Shown here: in pieces, positions 1 to 12,262 of the stretch
Layout: each line of letters opens with the position of its first letter
Position numbering within the stretch: position 1 is the first letter of the stretch
Assembly: GCA_944470555.2 (NCBI GenBank)
Contig: OX104134.1
Coordinates: 97,706,701 to 97,770,700, forward strand
From: Heterobilharzia americana
Lineage: Eukaryota > Platyhelminthes > Trematoda > Strigeidida > Schistosomatidae
Length of the DNA: 64,000 bases
Reading direction: 5' to 3'
The notes under the pieces: generated by a model
Databases searched by the model: none
Seen by the model: only the letters and a program-made list of their open reading frames with translations
What the model was told of the DNA's origin: nothing
Program-made: the position numbers and the translations under genes

Positions 1-1515
1 CATAAAGAACAAAATTAATGACTTTAAACTGAAAGTTACATTTTCACCTGTAAACTTGACTAAATAGCATAAAACGGATACTTTCAGGATGGCACCTCAG
101 TGACGTAAAGAAACACTGAATTATAGCAAATTATTGATCAATTGTTAATACTTGTTAGCCGAACTGAAAATATGAAAATCATAGACATTTAATATACTGT
201 TATTTGTAGTAAGATTTGAATAGTAGTCAGTTCCTTTGCTTAGTGAAATCCGGTCTCAAAATGTTTCGGATTTATTCATTAATTCAGTTATATTTTCATT
301 TTTAATTGTAGAACTTCACATTACACTGAGAAGAACTTGCTTTTTTTCCATGAAACCAGAATTATTATTTTAGTGTCTTTCTTAATAGTATGAACGTGAA
401 TACTACAAGTGACCACTAATATCGGTTAAGATATTATTTTACAAGTGTGAAACAGAATTGTTCTCAACAAATCTCTCCTCAATTTCTACAGTTATAAATC
501 TATGCATACGTTATACAGTGGCTAGTATAAGACATATAGAAAATATAAACCTGAACAGTATTACAGATAAATTAAACCTATCGGTTGGATGTAGGTTTTG
601 AAAAATGGAACAGTAATCAGTAGGGTGCCTTTCGTGCCTTCAATACAACAATATGCATAGGTGAATAGGTAGATACAATGATGACCTATGGTTTGTGCAT
701 TAAACACAATAATAAGATATGAGAAGCGTTATATACAATACCGGTATGAGTAATTGTAAAAACGCTTATAATGGGGGTCGTAAAATTAATAACATATGTG
801 ATAAATGTATATGACAGAGAAGAAATGGAGGAGAGAAAGGGGTCAGAATATTCACTACAACTCATTTGCTCCTCCAATCGGTCATGTTAAAGAGAATGGT
901 TAGTTGGTTAGTCATGATTAGTTTAAGAATAAAAGTGTAGAATTTGAAAGGGTATGGTGAACATTCAAAAGACGAAAACTGCATAAAAATTATGCAGACC
1001 GATACAAATAAGCTAGTCTAATCCCTACAAGAACACACACTTTTTTTAATATCATAATCTCAGCAACACAAAATACCAGGACGTATTACGCTAGAAAATA
1101 AAGGAACAGTGGCTTATTGAAAGAAGAAGTTGACTTTTCACCACTGGGTCACTGGTTCGAAACCTCAGTTGACCTGCTGAGGTTTGAGCAGCTAAGTAAC
1201 ATACCTAGAGGTGGTACAAGTGCTGCTCATTGCTTAGTATAAGTACTTATGAAACACTGCTGGAATAAACTACGAGATAAAAAAAGTGAAGTTTCATACC
1301 TTAGGTCTTTAGTAATATTTAGGTAAACTGGCCTGATAAATGTAGTTAACGAACTGAGTTCTACTACCGATATGATAAGTGAGTTAGCGACTTATCATGC
1401 TTTAATTCTGTGAGATGACTCGACATGTTTCTGACTAAAATATACTTTTTTGATTCCCTAAAACTGAAACTGGATTACAACTTATATAATTTTTGATATC
1501 AAACCTTGTATATCT
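1..1515. other. AT-rich intergenic DNA, no gene seen
   Basis: I see only AT-rich unique-looking sequence with short open frames that lack any family motif. A short stretch near 1140-1190 contains a tRNA B-box-like GGTTCGAAACCT and may be a very old tRNA-derived repeat, but nothing else supports it. Confidence 0.6.
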
Positions 1516-1846
1516 GCGTCGTTGACTGAACCGAATCGATCGTCTGCAATTGGTATATCCCAGGATATTCATTCTATTTATTAACATGCGATCAATCCGT
1601 TCAGTTCAACGACGTAGATTTAAGAGCTATAACATCAAAACCATACTAACCCATCTCACAAAAAATCGCTGTCCTGACTCAATGACCGCAGTGGATAACT
1701 CTTCCTTATTTGAAGCAGTCGACCCTGTGTTTGGGTCTTACTGGGAATAACCGAAATCATTAAGAGACAGGTACATCCAGCTGACAAGTCCCAAACAGGA
1801 CGGAACGTGCTTCCTGGATTCCAATGCTAGCCACTGTCCATCATTA
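1516..1846 (+). mobile_element. Decayed Sm-alpha-like tRNA/hammerhead SINE with hairpin module
   Basis: A short inverted repeat (1516-1541 with 1586-1612) precedes a degenerate tRNA-like head (about 1668-1745) and then the segment GGTACATCCAGCTGACAAG, a hammerhead-like helix II, and CTGGATTCCA with the family tail TAGCCACTGTCCATCATT. The order hairpin, tRNA-like head, hammerhead, tail recurs at many places in this window. In this copy the catalytic box reads CTGACAA instead of CTGANGA and the GAAA box is altered, so the ribozyme is expected to be dead. The match to the schistosome Sm-alpha family is from memory of its hammerhead; the repeated structure is seen directly. Confidence 0.75.
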
Positions 1847-3680
1847 TTTATGTAAGGATTAAATCGGATTGTCCTCTAAACCTCTTTCAGGACATTCACA
1901 GCAACTATGGACTGAGTGCTTAGTGATACTTTTAATTTCCCGTTACTGTACTCAGTCGACCTTACCTAGTTTACTAGTTCACTAGTTACTAGCCGGTCCT
2001 AAGCCCGGATAAAGACGGGAGGTTAGACTAGCAACCCTACCCCGGAAAACCAATCCAACCGCTAAACAAACTTCAAAGACCAAACAAAATATAAAAAATA
2101 CAATTAAACTTATTCCTCACTGGAATCTGAGAGGCGAAATGACGCCAGTTGGTAAAAGTCTTCGGCAAGCCAATTGGCCGATATGTCTTCCCTTCTCTTG
2201 ATGGAAGCGAAAGTAAACATGGGAAGATGGAATGTCCACAACATGTATGAACCTAGCAAGGCTGTCCAGATTGCCAAAGAGATGAGAAGGTATAACATAG
2301 GAGTGCTTGGAGTCTGCGAGGAATATGCAGATGGAATGGGAGTGGACTCTCCCATCTGTCAACTACAGAGTCAATAATCTACTCCGATATTGTCACCCAG
2401 ACGACAACTACGAGCACAGCACACTGAGTTATGGAGTGGCCATCATGATGTCCCCTTGAAAAGCATCGAAGTCTCTCTCTCATGCAGTGAGAACGAATCT
2501 CCGCCTGCAGGATCAGGACCATCACAGCAAGATTCAACTCAAAAGGAAGGAAAGTCACAATCATACAATGCTACGCAATAGACCTACAAATAATTCAGAT
2601 GAAGAGAAGAAGGAGGAATTCTACAGACAATTACAATCAGTACAGGACAAGACTGCAGTTGAGAACATCAAAATTCTAATGGGCGACATGAATACCAAAC
2701 TGGGAGGGTGCAGACAACACAGGAAGAGAACTTATCATGGGTCGAGAAGCGCTTGGTGAAATGAAGAACGAGAATGAAGAATTGTTTGCAGAATTCTGTG
2801 CACTCAACGATTTGGTGATTGGAGTGGGGCAATGTGTACGAACACAAGGATTTCACCAGACACCAGGACACACTACACTAGAAATCAGATCGACTTCATC
2901 TCAAAGTGAAGAAAGTGGAGACACAGCCAACCAACTGGACACAAGATCAGATCACGAAGAGGAGCAGATGTAGGTTCACACCACTCACTCCACTATCTAG
3001 TGCAAGGAACCTACCTTCAAAATCAAGTTGAAAGCCTTCACTTCACAGAAGTTGGTGATAGACCACAGTTCGAGTTGAACACCCAGAACAGAGACCGAAG
3101 TGAAGGACGAAACTACAGGTGACATCTTCACATCAGTCAGGTATCAGGGAAGAAGTGGGAGACATTGAGCAAGATCCGTGAAGAAAGGTGTGTGGAAGAA
3201 GACTGGAACTCTGTGAAAGAGATGTGGAAGTAAACCTGGATAACGGTGTTAGTAAGGGAGAAGAAGAGACAAGACAAGGAACGGATCTCCATGGATAGAT
3301 GGAAGCTGACAGAGGAGGAGGAAGATGATGAAGCAGAAAATGAACTACTGCAATGCAGTGCACTGCAGGGATGAACGACGATAAGAGGAACTGAGTACAA
3401 CATATAAAACACTACACTGGACAAAGAAGTGAAGAAGACTCCACACAAAGACTAAAGACACTACCACGACACACTGCCAAGTGGAGCAGAACAAGCTGCT
3501 GCTGGTAGGAGAGACACAGACCTGACAACATTGTATCAAGTAACCAGGTTACTATCTGGTAGGGGAGAGATCAACACACATGAAACCAATAAAATATGAT
3601 GAAAAAAGTCTAATCACCAACCACCAAAGAAGCGAAAGAAAGGAAACGATGACAGACCACTTCAGAAAGCTCTTCAATCG

Positions 3681-3735
3681 ACCACCACCACCACCACCAC
3701 CACCAACACCACCACCAACACCAACACCAACAACA
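3681..3735. repeat. ACC/CCA-rich microsatellite inside LINE-2 copy A
   Basis: A run of CCA and AACACC units encodes the proline-rich stretch seen in one frame. It marks the junction of an internal deletion of about 1 kb relative to copies B and C. Confidence 0.9.
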
Positions 3736-4136
3736 AGCTCCAATCAGCATCAATGGGAGAAACTTAAAGGAAGTTGCCTCCTTCACCTACCTAGACAGAG
3801 CAGCATCGTTTCAATTAGAGTTGGCGGCACAGACGAGAACGTCAAAGCCAACCAGGATCGGAAAGACAGTAAGACAGGTGTTCAATAACCTGAAACCAGT
3901 GTGGAGATCTACTCCACTCCACTCCACTCTACTCAGCATAAAGAGCAAGATCTTCATTTTCAACATCAGTGCCAGTCAAGTGAGTCAGTGTTTCTATGTG
4001 ATGGTTGGGAGACTTGGCATGTCACGAAAACCATTTCCAACAAACTACAAACATTCATCAACACCTGCCGCCTACGCTGACTCGATACTGAAGATCAGAT
4101 GGCCAGAATTATAAGAATAAGCAACAAGGAACTGTG

Positions 4137-4138
4137 GT

Positions 4139-4228
<90 letters not shown>
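4137..4228. repeat. (TGGC)n microsatellite in LINE-2 copy A
   Basis: About 23 perfect tandem TGGC units. Copies B and C carry the same motif at the equivalent site but with only a few units, so expansion happened in this copy after insertion or in its immediate parent. Confidence 0.97.
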
Positions 4229-4589
4229 TGAACGAACCAACCAAGAGCCTATCGCTTAACAGATATACACTGGAAGGAAGTGGAGATCGGTTGGATCGGA
4301 TATGCACTGAGAAGACGGACTGGGGACATGATGCGTCAGGCCAGGTCGTCGAGTGGAAGTTAGATGGGAAACGATGAGTTGGGCGTCTGAGGTGAGGGTG
4401 ACGTTGGGCGAGATAGTGTGAAGAAGGCTGCAGAGAAGACAGTGAAATGGCGACGTGCTACTGAAGCCCCAAAGGATAAAGAATAATAATAATAATACTG
4501 AATCGAAGCGCTCGACTTCTGGTGACAGACGGGTTCCTATGCGGATGCCCCAATATTTCGCAGATATTCATAATATAGATGTCTGTTTG

Positions 4590-4670
4590 GTGGCTGGCAT
4601 TAAAATCCAGGACAGGCTTTTCTTTCCGTTTGGGACTCGTCAGCTGAATGCTCATGAATCCCACTGCTAA
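4590..4670 (-). mobile_element. Partial Sm-alpha-like hammerhead repeat, minus strand
   Basis: On the minus strand I read CAGCTGACGAGTCCCAAACGG followed by an A-rich insertion, GAAA and GTCCTGGATT. The CTGACGA box and helix I pairing (ATTCAG with CTGGAT) survive, but extra bases between helix II and the GAAA box and a poor helix III make activity unlikely. The tRNA-like head is absent. Confidence 0.65.
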
Positions 4671-4679
4671 CCACCTAAC

Positions 4680-6379
<1,700 letters not shown>

Positions 6380-6399
6380 GCATAGGTGCATACACGCCC

Positions 6400-8804
6400 A
6401 TAAGCGTCTCAACCGCTGAATCGCTTGTTGAAACGTACTCATGTTTCTGTTGAGAGTGAGGATTTCGTCAATACTATCATTTCAATATGCACTAGTGCCG
6501 AATAGTAAACACTGCTTGGATTGATGTACAGACTGTTATTGCAATGAACAACTACTGGTCAAAATAAACATTTTCTTTCATTTCTTATCATAAGACCTCA
6601 GTAGAGACTTATCTATGGCATACACTGACTGAACTTTCCTCATACAGTGAACATTCCATCTTCTGAAATTTAATCAGTCTCCCTTCCCAAGTAATTTTCC
6701 TAGTTTACTACTTTCTAACGTTAAATATTTGCTGCATAGAAAAACGAAAATAAACAAGAATGCTTCTTTTCTTACTGATTTGCTTTTTCTTGGTTTCTAT
6801 AATCCTGAATAACGGAAACATTCATTATTTTGTGGACCGTGTATTGATTATTTCCGTTGTTATTATTATGGTTGTTGTTGTTGTTGTTTTCATTGTATGC
6901 TATATTCATCAACTTGGTCTGTAATCGTTGTTTTTATTTTCGGGAAATGAGTGACAGGATGACGGTAATAGATGATATATATGTAAGGGTGTGGATATAC
7001 GCTTGTACCCAACTCGGAGAGATAGATAGACATACATAATCGGATAGAAGGAACGTGACTGCTTAGACGAGTAAAATGCCAACTAACGTCGTATAATCTC
7101 TGAATAATGGTCACGTCGTTCTAGTGGGGTGAGAGCAGAAAAGTAAACAATAACACGATAATAGTAATTTAAGGACACGACTACTAGACAAATTCGATGA
7201 CCTTGGAAAAACATAAACAACTGTAGATTTTGTATGACTTGTTTAGCTTGACAGGATTTTAAAAGGAGATGGATGAAAGATTGGAAAAGTTGGTCACAAT
7301 GGTGTACGTACCAACAGTCATTCGACCCTCTGATAGCCTAGCAGGTCATGCATGTATTCCTATAGAATCCAACTAAGTAAGCAAATTTCCAGGCTACTGA
7401 AATATGGTTAGCTGATTTAAACAATCTGATGAAACCTAAAATCTATGGAGTAATTCACAATCATTATTGTGGAGCTATGACTCAGGCGTGTAGAGAGTTG
7501 ACTTCCAACCAGTGAGTCGAGGAGTTGAGCACCGCTCCACCTGCCAAGGTCTCGGCAGCCAGGTGGTATCATTAGCCCCCACTCAAAAAGTGTGGTGAAT
7601 TGCCTACTGCGTGTATGTTTGCAAGGTTGCTGAGTATATTCCGATTCGGCAGTTATCCCTTAGCCATACAGTTCATATGACACGATTTAAGTTTACACTC
7701 CAGGTTAGGATCACTGGATAAATTCAACCCATGTGGCTTAAGATATCTGAGCACAGAACTACGAAAAAGGTTGGGAAACGGATAATATTCCATTCGCATC
7801 TGTTCTATTTTATTCTTGAATCTGGTCGGTATTACTGGGTTCAAGAACCTTAGGTCTTCAGAAGTTTGATTCTTCTAATTACTTTGGCAAGCGTGTATAT
7901 CAGACAGACGATAGCATCTTATCATTGTTGGTTAAATTTTAAAAGGAAAGCATGCTGAAATCCTAGTTGTTCGATAGTAAGTCTCCAGGAAGCAACAGAC
8001 GTAACGACCTGTAAAGTTTTTGAATTTCTATATGTTTCACTCGTTCATTCTGTAGTTAACCTGAGTATAGTACTGATACGTCGATTTTATTTATCATGTA
8101 GTAAACTACTATTTTATATGATTAAATTCAACATAAACTGTAATTTGGTTAGTTGACACCGAACGACAACAGGTTGACAAGTGAATCTTTATTTATCGAC
8201 TCAACACCAAATGTATCCAATGGTAGTGACTCAGCACCTATTGAGGATACACGTACAATTTATTGATACTATTTGTTAATGATGATAATTGACAGGGTAC
8301 TGAAGTTCAGTTCTCAGAAAACCACTTAGCCATCATCTAGTGCAGCGATAACATCAGTGATCAGACGTTTAAGTGCCATGGGTTAGAATCAATGAAAAAG
8401 GATGAGTTTAACCATTTGATATACTAATAAACAAACTATAGTGTAGCTACAGTCTACCACATTGCTCAAGGTTTCCTTCCAAAGTAACAAACTCACATTT
8501 GTTCCATATGCTGAATATGATAAATGCATTACTAGCAATCTAGAATTTATTGTAGAAACTAAGGTTGTAAGAAAAGGATGTCATAAATATGCTGTCATCA
8601 TATTCATTGAAAAAAATTTATGGTTGATTACCACTTCTCTCACAGACTCAAATGAATTGCGAGCTGTGTCTTTAGGTAGATTATTCTCTTTTCTCTCAGG
8701 TTGTAAGGTATGGCAAGCGAAGTGTTAAATATTTTCAGTCTCAGATCCTAGTGAATGTACAAACATTATCGTTGACTAAGGTGTACATAAAGCTATGTGA
8801 TAAG
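6400..8804. other. AT-rich spacer, no gene seen
   Basis: I find no coding motif or RNA gene. A GTT-rich run sits near 6868-6888. Sequence around 7480-7640 is less AT-rich than its surroundings but matches nothing I recognise. Confidence 0.5.
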
Positions 8805-8850
8805 TGACAAAGAGGACAAAACACGGTCCATGGATTCCACTGCTAATTGT
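8805..8850 (+). repeat. Possible hammerhead SINE tail remnant
   Basis: GGACAAAACACGGTCC followed by ATGGATTCCACTGCTA resembles the 3' half of the Sm-alpha-like repeats (helix II strand, GAAA box, cleavage site, tail). The 5' half is missing, so this is only a decayed fragment. Confidence 0.4.
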
Positions 8851-8892
8851 ATCCTATTAAACTACACTTGTAAAGAAATGTCTACTATGATC

Positions 8893-9213
8893 TCAAATTA
8901 TAGAAATTCAGCTTGGAAGTCATAGAATGTCAGTCATACTACCATCTGTTTACAAATATGTATTATAGAAAATTAGAGCGTTGGTTTCTATCCATCGGCA
9001 TAAAATTCCCAATTTCACAACCATCTATAAAAACACCACATACTAAACAAAACATTGTGAACAAAATTTACCGTGCAATGAAACTATCTGCTGACATATA
9101 ATGATTGCTTGAGATAAGTAGCACACCCAAGTATACACGCAATGCAATCTCATGTTTGCAATGGAGTTCTGTGTATTTGGAGTTTTCTATACACCCAACT
9201 AGATGGTTTCTCT
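8893..9213. repeat. Donor-like copy of 321 bp duplication
   Basis: This AT-rich segment is repeated almost perfectly at 12489-12810, where it sits inside LINE-2 copy B. I see a single indel (one extra A in the second copy). The small open frame here is unconvincing as a gene because no family motif is present. The copy here is continuous with its flanks, so I take it as the source. Confidence 0.9.
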
Positions 9214-9589
9214 TGATGAAACCAAACCATTTTTAAGTCACTGCTCAGTTTCACTAGTGCTTGAAAGTCATTATATAGGTAAACAAGATTTTTCTGAACT
9301 TTCCACTGTGTATACCACAGTTTAGTGATTTTCTAAACACTGTAGGATCATATTAAAACCTACCTATAAAATGATTAAACCAGACTTGGTGCTCAACTTC
9401 TTTCTGGACAGTAGTAACAACTATAGCCTGGATGTTTATATTAGCTGAAAGTGTTAATTAACTTCTCAGTCACTGTAATAACATGTAAACAAACTGATTA
9501 TTCATAAATGTGATTATGATGATAAACTAAGCAGGTGAACTTAGATTGATCAATAAATGAATGTGATTTGCTGAAATGAATGTGAAGTA

Positions 9590-10040
9590 GCATGTGTTTA
9601 ATAATAGTAAAATTGTGAACATGACTACACAAAATGATCTTTTGTTAACAGATGGTACGCGAATGATGTGCAAAGTTACTGAGAAAGAAAACCAAACTTC
9701 TATGATAGATCCATTTACATTCACTTTTAACAATATCATCATTATGGGATTACTGATATCCCCGATCGTAGCAGATATATTTAAGGATAGCTGTGGATGA
9801 TACATTTACAGTGTCAAAATCAGAACATATCGATAAATTTCTAACAAATAGTAGTTGATGAAATCAATTCAAAAATGAACTTGAAAGTGATGAAGAACTA
9901 GCTAGCTATGTTAAAAATTGTGAAATAAAACAAAGGCAAAATAGAAGTTCACATAATAGTATCTACAAAAAACCTTAACACTCTTAGCGGCATACTGACT
10001 TCACATCATCGCATTGATTAGCGTTCAACGCAGGTTGGAT
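9590..10040 (+). pseudogene. Penelope-like element reverse transcriptase relic
   Basis: Frame fragments read MGLLISPIVADIF (9744-9782) and, one frame over, VDDTFTVSKSEHIDKFL from 9793, followed by NELESDEELASYVKN and IYKKP with TDFTSSHRI near 9960-10010. Together they match the order in Penelope-like RTs: a G-P-L-S-P-x-x-A-D-I-F box, then the catalytic V-D-D-T-F box, then the Y-R-K-P-T and H-H-P segments. A frameshift separates the two catalytic boxes and several stops follow, so this is an inactive remnant. No endonuclease domain was found next to it. Confidence 0.75.
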
Positions 10041-10813
10041 AAAATGTTTAAGTAAGACAGTATAAAAACTGATTATTAAGGTATAAACAATCACAACACC
10101 GGTATATATTATTTCTAGCTGTATATGGCGGGAAAGTGAAATGAGGAATGAAATTCACAGAACATAAATAACTCAAACTATAAAGTAATTTATATCATAC
10201 CAAAGGAAACTGCTTCTTATAGTACTTTAAAACAGTTAAGGAATTTTAAATGAGAGGATATGAGATAAATGCCAGTGAATAATTTATCTTCAAAATACTT
10301 GGAATACAATTTTGTGAATCAAGGCATAAAAGACACAAAATAAAAAAATATGTACCTCAGTATAATGATAAAATTTATTTTGTTTTATTCACTCGTGGAC
10401 GTTTAGTCTCTAGATTTAGAGATTTAGTGACTTCAACAGCATTAGTTTCGATGACTTTTCTTATCTTGAATGAAATTTTCATTACAGGCAGAATAAAACA
10501 GTCTGCTTACTGACTAAAATACTGATTTATCCTATCCCTTTGGACTGTCATGAGTTATTCTTAAATATTAAACTTCTAAACTAACACTACAAGTATAAAC
10601 TCACTTTCGTTGAGTTTATTAGAAAATATTGATTCATAGAGATATAGGACTGAATCGACTGACTGATGATACAGGTTCTAATCACAAACTTTTCTCTTTA
10701 TAAGTTGACTCCGTAAATATTATAGAGGTAACAAAAGAAAAAAATGTGAACGCAGATAAAATTATTACAGTCAGGAATTAATTAATTTCACTGTCAGTTG
10801 TTTTGTTTTATTC
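10041..10813. other. AT-rich spacer, no gene seen
   Basis: No supported gene or RNA; short A/T runs only. Confidence 0.5.
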
Positions 10814-11150
10814 TAAGGTGGTATTCATCATGCACTAAATGACATCAGTTCAAGAACCATTGAAAACCTGGAAGCACTGCACGGCTTCTTCGCCTTAGTA
10901 TGCCGCCTCACATCAGCCTGCACCCATGAGGTAGTCAGTAATTGAATCTACGACCTTCAGATGGCACAGAGAATACTTTACAATTCAGTCTCTGAGTCAA
11001 AATCCAATGGTTCATAATTCACGATATAGCGCGTTTTTCGTCTAGTGATATCCTTGAGGAACTGTTCTCACGTCCAACTTAGTTTCCCAATTAGTCGTGA
11101 TTTCTTAATAGAACCTCGGAAAACTCCATCTTAAAGCAAGTCACTGATGA
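10814..11150 (+). mobile_element. Foldback element copy, right end eroded
   Basis: Starts with GGTATTCATCATGCACTAA and GACATCAGTTCAAGAACC, the left terminal inverted repeat of a family best preserved at 56955-57366. The internal portion is recognisable (ATCTACGACCTTCAG, CAATGGTTCA) but the right inverted terminus is not clear. Confidence 0.65.
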
Positions 11151-11519
11151 GCCCCGAATAGTGATTCAGTATGAAGTTTTGTAAAGATGTTACTGATTAC
11201 AAGATGGTTTTAGAAGAGCTGATCATTTTGAAGAAAGCTTTCATCAAATGCTAACATTAAGTGAAGAATTATCCCAAACACGAAGATAAAGATATTTCTT
11301 ACGTCCTATTTTTATTCTTTGGGAGTTTCTAATTTCATATCGAACTTTGATAATAACAGCCTCCAAACTACTAACTTCACAATAAACTACATAGTTAAAC
11401 TATAAACAACTCCTCAAAAGTGAGCTGCTTCAAGATGGAATACCAAGAAGGTAGGTGGACTGTTCCGATACGTTAAATATACGAAATTTATCATGAGAGC
11501 CAGCATTGCGTGAACAGGT

Positions 11520-11727
11520 TGTTGCTTGTATTATCCCATCATTGAGTTGACCAAACTGATCAATCTCTAGTGGCATATGCACTCCTGCGCGGATGCCTCA
11601 ATATCGCCTGTTCGAATCTCAGTAGGAACAACATAGCTCACTCGAAGGCAGGTACATCCAGCTAACGAGTCCCAAATGGGACAAAACGCGCATCCTGGAT
11701 TTCACTGTTAGCCACTATCTATCATTA
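11520..11727 (+). mobile_element. Sm-alpha-like hammerhead SINE with hairpin-module arm
   Basis: Begins with the module seen at 49067 (TGCTTGTATTAT.CC.TCATTGA), continues through a B-box-like GTTCGAATCTC, and then has GGTACATCCAGCTAACGAG, a paired helix II (GTCC with GGAC), CGCATCCTGGATT and the tail TAGCCACTATCTATCATTAA. The catalytic box carries A for the G of CTGA (CTAACGA) and the GAAA box reads CAAAA, so it should not cleave. Confidence 0.75.
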
Positions 11728-11739
11728 ATGTATACTCCT

Positions 11740-12262
11740 GTGAATATATTAAATTCCGCTTACACTACAGCGCTAATGGACTCATTTTCGAATTTCAAGC
11801 CCTGTTTTCAACTCATTGGAGTAGTAATTGTGAATACTTCATGAAATTTGAATGGCCTAGGTATTATTGAGGATAGAACGGAGCATGGCCATCATTGACT
11901 GATATTTCCTGAAGCCACAATGAAACGTCTGTCTAGCCCTACACGTTTTGAGTGGATTTACAGATGATGTTACGAAATGAAGTTTTAAACTCAAAATTAA
12001 ATCACTTTGAAATTATTTGACGTAAATAGCTTGTCCTGTTCTACTCCCATTATCCGAATACTGACTGACTTAAAGTCTTTTTGTCTTCTTGTAAGAAGTC
12101 TTTACAGTTTGGCATCGAATCTGTTGTGAAATGATTCACCATTTTATAATGTTGGCTTAATCTAGAATGGTTTCTCCCACATAATTTGGGAAGCTTCTTT
12201 TCAGTCACTGTACATGATAGCCAATCTTACACACAGTTTTCGCTAATTTATAGATTTCATCC
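11740..12262. other. Spacer, no gene seen
   Basis: AT-rich, no recognised features before the 5' truncation point of LINE-2 copy B. Confidence 0.5.

Larger units (their letters stand above)
2130..4497 (+). mobile_element. LINE-2 copy A: degenerate RTE-like retrotransposon
   Basis: This is the longest 5' copy of a LINE family found three times here. Broken frames encode an apurinic-type endonuclease: near 2216-2340 there is a segment resembling the N-terminal strand and E-box (MGRWNVHNMY, VLGVCEEYADG), near 2600-2700 EEFYRQLQSVQDK and ILMGDMNTKLGG, and further on FAEFCALNDLVIG. An RT linker with KPIKYDEKSLITNHQR follows near 3580. Most of the RT palm is missing: the sequence passes at an ACC-rich tract (3681-3735) directly to the RT C-terminal part (NLKPVWRST, IRISNKELWL). 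The 3' end is a short AAT repeat (about 4483-4497), a simple-repeat tail as RTE elements have. Clade assignment within LINEs is inferred; the element is a pseudogene. Confidence 0.85.
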
